From positions 62,001 through 126,000 of the forward strand of contig JAHHHK010000011.1 in assembly GCA_019359395.1 (NCBI GenBank): 64,000 nucleotides of DNA. Reading direction: 5' to 3'. Below, piece by piece: positions 26,611 through 35,049 of the stretch (its first letter is position 1; each line of letters starts with the position of its first letter). The DNA comes from Komarekiella atlantica HA4396-MV6 (lineage in GTDB: Bacteria; Cyanobacteriota; Cyanobacteriia; Cyanobacteriales; Nostocaceae). The notes beneath the pieces are model-generated. The model worked only from the letters and a program-made list of their open reading frames with translations, had not been told where the DNA came from and did not search any database. Both the position numbers and the translations under genes were made by a program.

Positions 26611-27366
26611 ATGAATATTCCACCTTCTATTAGCACAATTATTTGGCAGCAGCCTTACCCGTTTTTATTCACGATTATCAGTGGTTCCCATTTATATGGC
26701 TTTCCGTCACCTGATTCTGATTATGACTTGCGTGGTGTGCATATTTTACCAGTGCAAGAAGTAGTAAGATTAGAAACTGGTAATGAAACTATTGAAATTT
26801 CAGAAATTGGTGAATCTTTGCAAATTGATTTAGTAACTCATGATGTTAAAAAAATTTTTGTGATGCTATTTAAAAAAAATGGTTATGTATTAGAACAACT
26901 GTATTTACCTTTAATATTAACAACTTCTCCAGAACATGAGGAATTAAAATTTATTGCCAAAAACTGCATTACTCGCCACCACAGCTACCATTATATTGGT
27001 TTTGCTGCAACACAATAGAAACTTTTTGAGAAAGAACAACTACATCGAGTCAAACCATTACTTTATGTTTATCGAGTGTTGTTGACAGGAATTTATCTGA
27101 TGCAAACAGGAATTATTGAACCTAACTTAACTCAGCTAAATCAAGTCTTTAATTTACCATATATTCCTGATTTGATCGCCCAAAAGTTGACAAGTTTAGA
27201 AAAGTCTAGTTTGTCAGATACCGATGTGAATTTTCATCAAAGGGAATATGAGCGACTACGATATCAATTGCAAGAGGCATATGAATTAAGTACACTGCCA
27301 GAAGCACCTTCAGCTCAGGCAGCTTTGCATAATTTGCTAGTACGCTTGAGAGTGTGTGTATCATAA
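26611..27366 (+). pseudogene. Nucleotidyltransferase (PF10127-like) with one in-frame stop
   Basis: One frame of 252 codons interrupted only by an amber codon at 27016-27018. First part: FTIISGSHLYGFPSPDSDYDLRGVH, the GSxxYG-x5-SDxDxRG nucleotide-transfer motif of the DNA-polymerase-beta superfamily. After the stop: KLFEKEQLHRVKPLLYVYR, GIYLMQTGIIEPNL and a helical C-terminus. Without the stop it would be a full-length family member. Some members are linked to RNA repair or tRNA metabolism; the substrate is unknown. CAG to TAG is the simplest origin. Starts one base from egtC on the other strand. Confidence 0.85.
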
Positions 27367-27514
27367 GTTATTAACGTATCACTTATCACTTTATATAGTA
27401 AAAGCTAAAATATTTATATCTGCAAGAAAGACAGTACCGCTTAATTATGCAATTACTTTCGACAGTCAAAGCATCGGTAATTTTTAATTCTGCATTTTCC
27501 GTATAATAACATTA

Positions 27515-29374
27515 CTAGTTTATTTCTGTTTTAATCGGTAAGACGATTACAAACTCTGTCCCTTGTTCTAATTCTGAGGTTACTTCTATTTTTCCTTTGT
27601 GTTTGTCAACTATTTGATAACAAATACTTAAACCTAACCCAGTTCCTTTTCCTACTGGCTTAGTTGTGAAAAACGGATCAAATAGTTTATTTTTAATCTC
27701 TTGTGGAATTCCAAAACCATTATCTTTGATTCCTACTTGGATAAAACTATCATCTATCTTTAATGTATTTATAATAATTTGTTTGTTTTTATCCGATTGA
27801 CCTTTATGATCTAGCAGAACATCTATCGCATTACTCAGAATATTCATAAATACCTGGTTAAGTTGTGCTGGATAACACTCAACTAATGGTAAATCTCCAT
27901 ATTTTTTAATTACTTCAATTTCTGAATGAAATCTGTGATTTAGAATTAACAGGGTGTTATCAATTCCTTCATGAATATCTACATCTTTCATATCAGCTTC
28001 ATCTAATCGCGAAAAGTTCCGCAAAGATAACACAATTTCCCGGATGCGTTGAGCACCCATTTTCATAGAAGAAAGTAAGCTGGGTAAATCTTTATTAATA
28101 AAATTTAAATCAATTTCTTCTATTTTTTCTTCAATTTTCCAGACGGGTTCTGGATATTGTTGCTGATATAAATTTACCAGATTAAGTAAGTCTTGAGTAT
28201 AGTCATTAGTACATTGAATGTTACCATAAATAAAGTTAACAGGATTATTAATTTCATGAGCTATACCTGCTACCATCTGCCCAAGAGAAGACATTTTTTC
28301 TGTTTGAATTAATTGCCCTTGAGTTTCTTTTAAGTCTTGCAATATTTGTTGAAGTTCTTGAGTTCGTTCTTCTACGCGTTGCTCTAAACTTTGGCGAGCT
28401 ATTTCTAGTTCTTGGGTTCGTTCTTCTACTCGTTGCTCTAGACTTTGGTGAGCTAGCTTTAGTTCCTGAGTATAATCTCCCACCCATTCGACTAATTGAT
28501 TTAAAGAAGTAGCTAGTATCCCTACTTCATCTTTGCTTGTAACATTGGCTCTGAGTTGGAAATTTGATTCTTGAGTAATTTTTCTAGCAACGTTAGTAAC
28601 TATTTGTAAAGGACGGGCAATTAACCTACTGGTATATAGTGCTAGTAAAGCTGCGATCGCAGCTGATAATAGCATACTTACAACAATTACTTTAATTCGG
28701 AGTTTTTGAGCGTTCTTAAAATTAGTATTTGCTTGTTTTTTTTGAATTTCAGAAAATCCTATAATCCGAATTAACTCATCTGAAAGTTTCTCAAATTCAA
28801 TAGAAATATTAACTTCTTTATTGAAAAAACTTAATACATAGTTTTGATTAGATGTCGCTTCTTTCGTTGACAACTTCTTTTGTTCAATTTGCTGCCAAAA
28901 AGTTTTTACTATTTGTGTATAAATTTCAGTATTTTTTTTATAATTATTCAATAAATTTAATAAATCTGTATTATTTATGAGCAAATCATGAGGATAGGTA
29001 TTTATAAATATTTCTAATTCAGATAACTGCTGATTAACTTGAGTAATTTCGTCTAAAAACTTGTTTTTTTCAAATTCCAACCAAATAGAGTTTTCTAAAA
29101 CAGTAACTAACCTTTGTGGATGTAACCTCACTCTAGTTATTTTATTTTCTAAATCTTTTAAGAGAGACTGTTGTTGAGAAGATAAATTCAACTGTCGTTG
29201 AGCAAGCGTTTCATAGCGATATGCAAATAAAAAACCACTTATTGTGCCTATAAAAGTAATGCTAACTGCCACAGTATAGCCATAACTAATCTTTCTAGAG
29301 ATGTTCCAATCATCACTTAAGTGACTCAGAAAAAACAAAAGTTTTCTAAAATAGTGTTTTGGATTAGCTATCAT
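27515..29374 (-). CDS. Membrane sensor histidine kinase
   Basis: 619 aa. TM1 about 32-52, periplasmic helical sensor 53-225, TM2 about 228-248, HAMP 249-300, then a coiled coil made of two exact copies of [12 protein letters not shown], phospho-acceptor His373 in [12 protein letters not shown], and a HATPase domain with [17 protein letters not shown] and [10 protein letters not shown]. It lies 19 bp downstream of a PhnD-like binding lipoprotein, so the two are probably co-transcribed and the lipoprotein may present the signal. No response regulator is adjacent. Confidence 0.93.
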   Translation of the reverse strand: MIANPKHYFRKLLFFLSHLSDDWNISRKISYGYTVAVSITFIGTISGFLFAYRYETLAQRQLNLSSQQQSLLKDLENKITRVRLHPQRLVTVLENSIWLEFEKNKFLDEITQVNQQLSELEIFINTYPHDLLINNTDLLNLLNNYKKNTEIYTQIVKTFWQQIEQKKLSTKEATSNQNYVLSFFNKEVNISIEFEKLSDELIRIIGFSEIQKKQANTNFKNAQKLRIKVIVVSMLLSAAIAALLALYTSRLIARPLQIVTNVARKITQESNFQLRANVTSKDEVGILATSLNQLVEWVGDYTQELKLAHQSLEQRVEERTQELEIARQSLEQRVEERTQELQQILQDLKETQGQLIQTEKMSSLGQMVAGIAHEINNPVNFIYGNIQCTNDYTQDLLNLVNLYQQQYPEPVWKIEEKIEEIDLNFINKDLPSLLSSMKMGAQRIREIVLSLRNFSRLDEADMKDVDIHEGIDNTLLILNHRFHSEIEVIKKYGDLPLVECYPAQLNQVFMNILSNAIDVLLDHKGQSDKNKQIIINTLKIDDSFIQVGIKDNGFGIPQEIKNKLFDPFFTTKPVGKGTGLGLSICYQIVDKHKGKIEVTSELEQGTEFVIVLPIKTEIN

Positions 29375-29393
29375 TCATTTATCAATTCTACTA

Positions 29394-30284
29394 TTATAAA
29401 AAATTTCCTTGCCCAATTTTTTGATAAACTTCACGAATTATATTATAATTGGCATCATTTGCCGGAATTAATTTGCTTCCTTTATATTTTTGGTTGGCTT
29501 TAGCAGTCAGCAAACTTTGAATTAGTTTATCTTGATGTTTAATCATGCGCGATTGCATGTCTGCTATCAAGCCAGATGCTAATTGATTACTGGCAACAAA
29601 TACATCATTAGGAAGTAATGGCCCTGTAAATATTATAGAAAAATCTTTTTCAACTAAGCCCTCAGATTCTAGAATATTTTTGTATCTGTCAGATGCAGTT
29701 GCCCAAGCATCTACTTCACCTTTCTTTAAAGCTTGTACTCCTTTATCACCTAACATAACAATTTTAATGTCAGTTCTTGGATCTAATCCGGCATCCATCA
29801 GTAGTTTTGTAGGAGCAAGATGCCCAGAGGTTGAGCCAACTTTTCGCATCGCAATTGTTTTATTTTTCAATTGAGCTAATAATTTAATTGTGCTATTTGC
29901 ACGAACTACAATAATAGGATGATAGTTACTACGCTCGATGGCAACTATCGGAATAGCTTTTGCTCTAGCATTCAAAATTAAGTATTCTGAAGGCCCTGCC
30001 AGTACAATATCTACTTCTCTTGATAACAGTGCTGGTGCTGCTGCTATGGGATTTTCTACAGGAAAAAACTCAATTTTTATACCTAATATTCCTTCTAATA
30101 TAGTGCGAAAATTTCCATAATCTTGTTGTAAATCTTCAATTCCAGTTGCATCTGTAACCGCAAATCTTAGCTTTTTTGGTGCAGCTATCGTCATCTGCTC
30201 TGAGTTATTATTAATAGAATTTACTCCTGTTGTACAGCCAGCAGTAAAAAGTAGCGAATACCAAAGTAAGTTCCGCCGTTTCAT
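29394..30284 (-). CDS. PhnD/TauA-type periplasmic binding lipoprotein
   Basis: 296 aa. Lipobox LFTAGC places the lipid on Cys16 or so. The mature part follows the phosphonate-binding (PhnD-like) fold: LRFAVTDATGIEDLQQDYG, AAPALLSREVDIVLAGPSEY, IAMRKVGSTSGHLAP and KKGEVDAWATASDRY. Such proteins normally feed an ABC transporter, but no permease or ATPase gene is nearby; instead a membrane histidine kinase follows. I infer a ligand-sensing role. The ligand could be phosphonate, phosphite or another small anion; the sequence does not decide. Confidence 0.87.
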   Translation of the reverse strand: MKRRNLLWYSLLFTAGCTTGVNSINNNSEQMTIAAPKKLRFAVTDATGIEDLQQDYGNFRTILEGILGIKIEFFPVENPIAAAPALLSREVDIVLAGPSEYLILNARAKAIPIVAIERSNYHPIIVVRANSTIKLLAQLKNKTIAMRKVGSTSGHLAPTKLLMDAGLDPRTDIKIVMLGDKGVQALKKGEVDAWATASDRYKNILESEGLVEKDFSIIFTGPLLPNDVFVASNQLASGLIADMQSRMIKHQDKLIQSLLTAKANQKYKGSKLIPANDANYNIIREVYQKIGQGNFL

Positions 30285-30551
30285 AAGTTTGAATGATATT
30301 ACAAATGTAAAATTTCTTAGCTGTTATTAGTAATACACTTGTGAAGTTTATTGCTTTTTTATATTTGTAGCTTCTGTAAAATTACGTAAATAAAGTTTAT
30401 AAATTTGAAAATTCTGGCTGTTTGTAATTATTCTTGTTGCTTGACGATTGTTTTTGAGACTAATAAATGATAAAAGTATTTAGCAATGCTGAGTTAATTA
30501 AAGTTAGGAATTAGGAGTTTTTAATTGATTTACTCCTAATTCTGAACTATT

Positions 30552-30932
30552 CTACAACTTTAAATTCCAAGCTGCAAAAGCTAAAGCACCCCAACCGGCA
30601 AGAAAGGCTGCGCCGCCTAATGGTGCGATCGCTCCTAAAGATTTAACACCACTTAAGCTGAGAGCGTACAAGCTTCCTGAGAAAATAGCAATGCCAATGA
30701 TAAATAACCATCCACTTGCTACAAGGCTGGGTGGAGGAGACTCGGTGCGACTAATTAGTAATGCTACTAGTAAGAGTGCTAGGGCATGATACATTTGGTA
30801 GCGAGCGCCAGTCTCAAAAATTTCTAGGCATCGCTCACTAATTTTTTCCCGCAAGGCATGAGAAGCAAAAGCACCAGCGGCAACAGACAAACCGCCTAAA
30901 ACGGCAGCTACGCTCAAAAAAATCTGCGTCAT
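30552..30932 (-). CDS. DUF423 (YgdD-like) membrane protein
   Basis: 126 aa with four membrane helices and the family marks GAFASHALREKI, GARYQMYHALALL and a glycine-rich last helix (GAIAPLGGAAFLAGWGALA). Cytoplasmic-membrane protein found across bacteria, function unknown. Next to another small membrane-protein gene on the same strand, 62 bp apart. Confidence 0.9.
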   Translation of the reverse strand: MTQIFLSVAAVLGGLSVAAGAFASHALREKISERCLEIFETGARYQMYHALALLLVALLISRTESPPPSLVASGWLFIIGIAIFSGSLYALSLSGVKSLGAIAPLGGAAFLAGWGALAFAAWNLKL

Positions 30933-30994
30933 TAGACTTAGCCGTAATTTGGTGTAAAATTTGACGGGGCTAAAGTTTAAATCCCTAATGGAAT

Positions 30995-31474
30995 TTAGAC
31001 TTCAAAATGATATGATACAGCCCCCTCTTCACTCACCTTAAAATTAGCATTGAATTCTTTAGCTTTTTTATCTAGATATTGTCTGGCGTCGGCTGCTGGT
31101 AATTGTGATTGCATAGCAAAGCCGAGTACAGTCATCCGCCCATTATTTTCTTCTAACATCTCATAAAAAACTGATTGCAGGCGATCGCTAGCTTGTTGAT
31201 TAAGTGCCTTTTTTTGCTGCCGACTTTGACTGTACAATCCCAAGGCTAACCATCCCCCCAATATTAAGGTAGGGACACCAAAAACCAGACCACCGACGGC
31301 AGTATTATCATCTTGATAAGTAGGATTTTGTGCCGTAAAATCATACTCATCTTTGGGATATACGTTTATCTTGTTTGTAGCATTTTTTTCAATTACCGCT
31401 GAGACTGATAACGTTACAAACATGAATCCGAGTGTGAGTAGCCAACCTGCGGCCAATTTTTCAGCAGTCTTCAT
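30995..31474 (-). CDS. Hypothetical two-helix membrane protein
   Basis: 159 aa. TM about 9-30 and 58-80 flank a 28-residue polar loop; the C-terminal half is soluble and looks like a small winged-helix or alpha/beta unit (NNGRMTVLGFAMQSQLPAADARQYLDKKA and SEEGAVSYHFEV). I do not recognise a named family; similar proteins are widespread in Nostocales. Probably in one transcript with the DUF423 gene. Confidence 0.7.
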   Translation of the reverse strand: MKTAEKLAAGWLLTLGFMFVTLSVSAVIEKNATNKINVYPKDEYDFTAQNPTYQDDNTAVGGLVFGVPTLILGGWLALGLYSQSRQQKKALNQQASDRLQSVFYEMLEENNGRMTVLGFAMQSQLPAADARQYLDKKAKEFNANFKVSEEGAVSYHFEV

Positions 31475-31733
31475 ATTTCCACTTCAGATTTTAACTTTGC
31501 TAGCGATTCTAACTTTACTTTCGCAAAGGTTCCAGTATCTCAATCTAGGCTTTTTAGCTGTTACACCTTACTATTTCGCTAACTCCAACGCCTGGAAAAA
31601 GCAGAGTTATTCAGCGCGTATAAGATACCCCAGCAATCATGTAATATTTTAATATAGTTATTCACTGTAAAAATTCGGCGTTACACAATTTTAAAATGAT
31701 ACTCGTAAAATAAACATCCTACGCGTTCCAAAA

Positions 31734-33356
31734 ATGCTAGGACAGGTGAAACGCCTATCTTACCAATGCATCAAGATTATCCCGCCAATATACAAGACTA
31801 AAAATTCAACATCAAAAACTTTACAAACCAAAAAATCGATGCTCAGTAGACCTAGTGCAGATATTACTATGATCCCATTACCGTCTCAGAGAAATCCTTA
31901 TATCATTGGTCGTCCGATTAGCGAACCAGAACTATTTTTTGGGCGAGAGGAAGAATTATCGTTTATTGAGGAAAACCTCAAACGAGGCGAAAAAGTCATA
32001 TTAGTGCATGGTCAAAGACGTATTGGTAAGTCATCCTTGCTTCATAAGATTTCTAAATGCGTCAAATTAGATAAGTTTGCTTTTGTTACCTTTGATTTAG
32101 AGCATTATAGCCAAGAAAAAATTGAGTATCTTTTAGAGAACTTAGCGGAAACCGTGATTGAACAATTGGAAATTACTCCAGACAAAGTAGTAATACCTAG
32201 AGTTCCACAAATTCAAGAACAAAAAGATATTTTTTACACCAAATTTTTGCATCAGATTTATGAATACTTGAAATCTACTAATTTAGTATTACTTTTAGAT
32301 GAATTTGATGCTTTAAACGATAAAAATATCGGTGCAACATTAGAATCGCTATTTAAGCAGTTAAACCATGTTGTTTATCAAAATAAAAGATTATTTGTAA
32401 TTATTTTTGCTGGTAGACAAACCACAGATATATCAAATTTAATAGAAATATTTCAGAACGTACCTATTGTAGAAGTTGGATTGCTAGACGACGAGAGCAT
32501 TAAGCAGTTGATTATCAAACCTGCGGCGAATTCTCTGAAGTACGAACCACAGGCTATACAAGCAATTACTAATTTATCCGCAGGACATCCGTACTTTATT
32601 CAAGTCTTATGTTTTGCGATTTTCAATAGAGCGCGAGAATTAGAAAAATGGCAAGTCACTGAAGAAGATGTAGAAATTATTGTAGATAAAGCTATTGAAC
32701 TCGCGGAAGCTGGCTTTGCATGGTACTGGGAGGCTTTATCTGTACCAGAGAAAGTAGTATTTTCTGCTGTGGCGGATGCACAAAGGATAGCTGTTAAAAA
32801 GAATGACCAACAATTAGAAGAAGACCCCTTAATGCTCCTGGAAGGTAATGATGTCTTGTCAAGATTTTTGCTAGATGAACTAGCTAGAGAATTAACATAT
32901 AAAGGTTTTTTAAACGAGCAAGGCAATAAAATCAGAATAGAATTAGTCCGCCGTTGGTTACTGCAACGTCATCCGTTATGGGATGAAATGAGGAAATTAG
33001 AGAAACTAGATCAACAAAAATTTGACCATACTTATAAAACACTTAATCAAACACCTCAAATAAGCAACATCCGAAACGAACCAATAAGGCAACAGCAGAG
33101 TAGTATTATTGAAAACAGTAATTTGAATCACCATCCTCAAAGTTTTAGTGATCATGTAGCTGCTGTCAAAACTGCAAAACCTAAAAATTATTTTACTAAG
33201 CGTGAAGTCTGGTTAGTTACTGGAATCATTCTCTTAGGAGCAGCTGCGATCGCTTCTTTTATGATCATGATTTATTCTTCAAAACAGAGCGATCGTCAAG
33301 ATGAAGCGCAGAACTTGATACAAATTGTAATACCTAGCAATAGTGCTGAGTGCTAA
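31734..33356 (+). CDS. STAND/AAA-type ATPase with C-terminal membrane anchor
   Basis: 540 aa. NPYIIGRPI and FFGREEELSFIEE precede Walker A GQRRIGKSSLL (about residues 97-107) and Walker B LVLLLDEFDAL (about 185-195); a sensor region IFAGRQTT follows. Then comes a helical winged domain and a polar linker. One membrane helix lies at about 493-515 with a short tail outside. Members act as NTP switches in signalling or defence, but no effector or repeat domain is visible here. The start is uncertain: later Met codons (residues 36 and 46) are possible and the first 40 residues look unlike the family. Confidence 0.78.
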   Translation: MLGQVKRLSYQCIKIIPPIYKTKNSTSKTLQTKKSMLSRPSADITMIPLPSQRNPYIIGRPISEPELFFGREEELSFIEENLKRGEKVILVHGQRRIGKSSLLHKISKCVKLDKFAFVTFDLEHYSQEKIEYLLENLAETVIEQLEITPDKVVIPRVPQIQEQKDIFYTKFLHQIYEYLKSTNLVLLLDEFDALNDKNIGATLESLFKQLNHVVYQNKRLFVIIFAGRQTTDISNLIEIFQNVPIVEVGLLDDESIKQLIIKPAANSLKYEPQAIQAITNLSAGHPYFIQVLCFAIFNRARELEKWQVTEEDVEIIVDKAIELAEAGFAWYWEALSVPEKVVFSAVADAQRIAVKKNDQQLEEDPLMLLEGNDVLSRFLLDELARELTYKGFLNEQGNKIRIELVRRWLLQRHPLWDEMRKLEKLDQQKFDHTYKTLNQTPQISNIRNEPIRQQQSSIIENSNLNHHPQSFSDHVAAVKTAKPKNYFTKREVWLVTGIILLGAAAIASFMIMIYSSKQSDRQDEAQNLIQIVIPSNSAEC

Positions 33357-33384
33357 GTTATAGGCTGACACTCAGCACTCAGAA

Positions 33385-34071
33385 CTACTGAAGCGTCGCT
33401 TCTAACAGACGGGAGAAATAGAAACGAGTCCGAGTCATTGACTGTCTTTGCACTGAAAAACCGTTACTTTCTAAGATTTTCACCACATCAGCCTCACGAT
33501 GCAAATAGGCACGAGTGGCTTTACTTGCTCCAGGAAAGAAACTGCCAATTTTCTTGAGTATACTCAGAGCAAAAGTCTTGGGTGCAAAACTGAGAATTAT
33601 CCGCGACTGCGCCAAAGAACAAAGGTGAGAAATCATTTCATCTGCTTTTTCTTGAGGGTAGTGGATGAGAACATCCAAGCAAATAACAGTGTGGTAACTA
33701 CCATTCAATGATTCCAAATCTTGCACGGCAAAAGTGGGATTTTCCGAGTTTCCCAAGATTTCTAAGGCTCTGTCCTTGGCTTCTGTCACCATTTTTTCCG
33801 AAATATCGCTGGCATAAACCTTAGCGCCATCTACCGCCAAGGGGATGCTGAGACTACCTACACCACACCCTGCATCACAGATTGATAGCTCTGCTAAATT
33901 GTTATCAGCTTTCAACCAGCCAAGAACTGTATCTACAGTTTGCTGGTGTCCATTGCGAATGTCTAACTGGACTTTATTGACTTCGCCATCGCCGTATATC
34001 CGCCTCCAACGGTCAAACCCTGTGGAATTAAAATACTCACGAACTATTGTTTTATCGTCGGTTGCATTCAT
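33385..34071 (-). CDS. chlM: Mg-protoporphyrin IX methyltransferase
   Basis: 228 aa from MNATDDKT; the frame extends 14 codons upstream but without family likeness. Adds a methyl group from SAM to Mg-protoporphyrin IX in chlorophyll synthesis. Signs: VREYFNSTGFDRWRRIYGDGEVNKVQLDIRNGH, SAM site ICDAGCGVGSLSIPLA, ICLDVLIHYPQ and RTRFYFSRLLEA at the C-terminus. Convergent with the STAND ATPase gene, 28 bp apart. Confidence 0.96.
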   Translation of the reverse strand: MNATDDKTIVREYFNSTGFDRWRRIYGDGEVNKVQLDIRNGHQQTVDTVLGWLKADNNLAELSICDAGCGVGSLSIPLAVDGAKVYASDISEKMVTEAKDRALEILGNSENPTFAVQDLESLNGSYHTVICLDVLIHYPQEKADEMISHLCSLAQSRIILSFAPKTFALSILKKIGSFFPGASKATRAYLHREADVVKILESNGFSVQRQSMTRTRFYFSRLLEATLQ

Positions 34072-35049
34072 AAACTGTGATTTTTTAAGATTCCTAATGC
34101 TTAAAATTATCATTGATAGGAACCCACAAGAGCGGTATTTCAGATTTTTCCATTTGTTTGGTTAGACTCAGACTTTAATCTGGGGACATTTACGGATTTT
34201 TGCATTAAATCTAACTTCGATATCGTTATCGTTATCTCACAAATTATTATTATTTTCTATTCAAAACTTGGACTCAGCATAAATTTGATTTATTTCAAAT
34301 AAAAATTTTTATTTTTCTATAATTTCACTAGACATCTTGCAAAAATCCTAGTTTTTTATTAGAACCACAGATGAACACAGCGAAAAGTTCTGTAGGCGAA
34401 GAGAAGTCTGTAGCAAGACCCCGCAGGGTGCGCCGGCGAAGGAGCGCGCAGCCCACCGTAGGCATCAGAACTTCTCCCAACGCGAATTAGCGTTTCGTAG
34501 AGAAGGGGAGCCACTGCGGTCTTGGGGTCTCCCCAAGTGGAGCAAGTGGCGTGAGACGCAATCATGCGAACGGGGTTTCCCAACCTAGGAACGCCACTTG
34601 CTACAAGCCGGGAAACCCGTCCAACGCAGTGGCTCAACTTTTCAAGACAAATGAACACTGATAAATTATCTGTCTTGAAAAGTTTTGCGCTCCTGTTACC
34701 CGGAGCTTCGCTTACTTTTCGCTGTGTTTATCGGTGTACCCTGCGGGAAGCCGCTGCGGTCTACATTTGTGGTTTAATTTTTATAAAATCGACTTTTGCA
34801 AGAAGTCTACTATTTATAACTCTTTAAATATAGATTATTTTATTAACAGACACTTACACTCTTATTTCTATCTATAGATATGAATAACGCCTTTCTTGAG
34901 GTAGAGTTATTAGTGCGATCGCAACATTTATCCTGTTAAGGATTTAACAAAGGGTAACTAAGGATACTAAATCATCTAATAAAATTAAGCAACAATTTGT
35001 GTGCTTTTTATTTATAATTAACTTTAACATTTAGGTTGATTTATTACCA
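34072..35049. other. Intergenic region with a nested-repeat island
   Basis: About 980 bp. The outer parts are AT-rich. The middle (34362-34775) is GC-richer and composed of nested inverted repeats, listed separately. Overlapping reading frames of 87-99 codons here are by-products of the repeats, not genes. Promoters of chlM and of the antiporter gene are expected at the two ends. Confidence 0.7.
34508..34682. repeat. Concentric inverted repeats (composite element)
   Basis: GAGCCACTGCG (34508-34518) pairs with CGCAGTGGCTC (34625-34635). Inside, AGCAAGTGGCG pairs with CGCCACTTGCT, and ACGGGGTTTCCC nearly pairs with GGGAAACCCGT. Adjoining is CTTTTCAAGACA (34638-34649) / TGTCTTGAAAAG (34671-34682). 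The element looks built by insertion of one palindrome into another. Confidence 0.85.

Noticed and set aside
34359-34827. Overlapping frames of 87-99 codons in the chlM upstream gap
   Set aside because: They lie on nested inverted repeats and code no recognisable protein.
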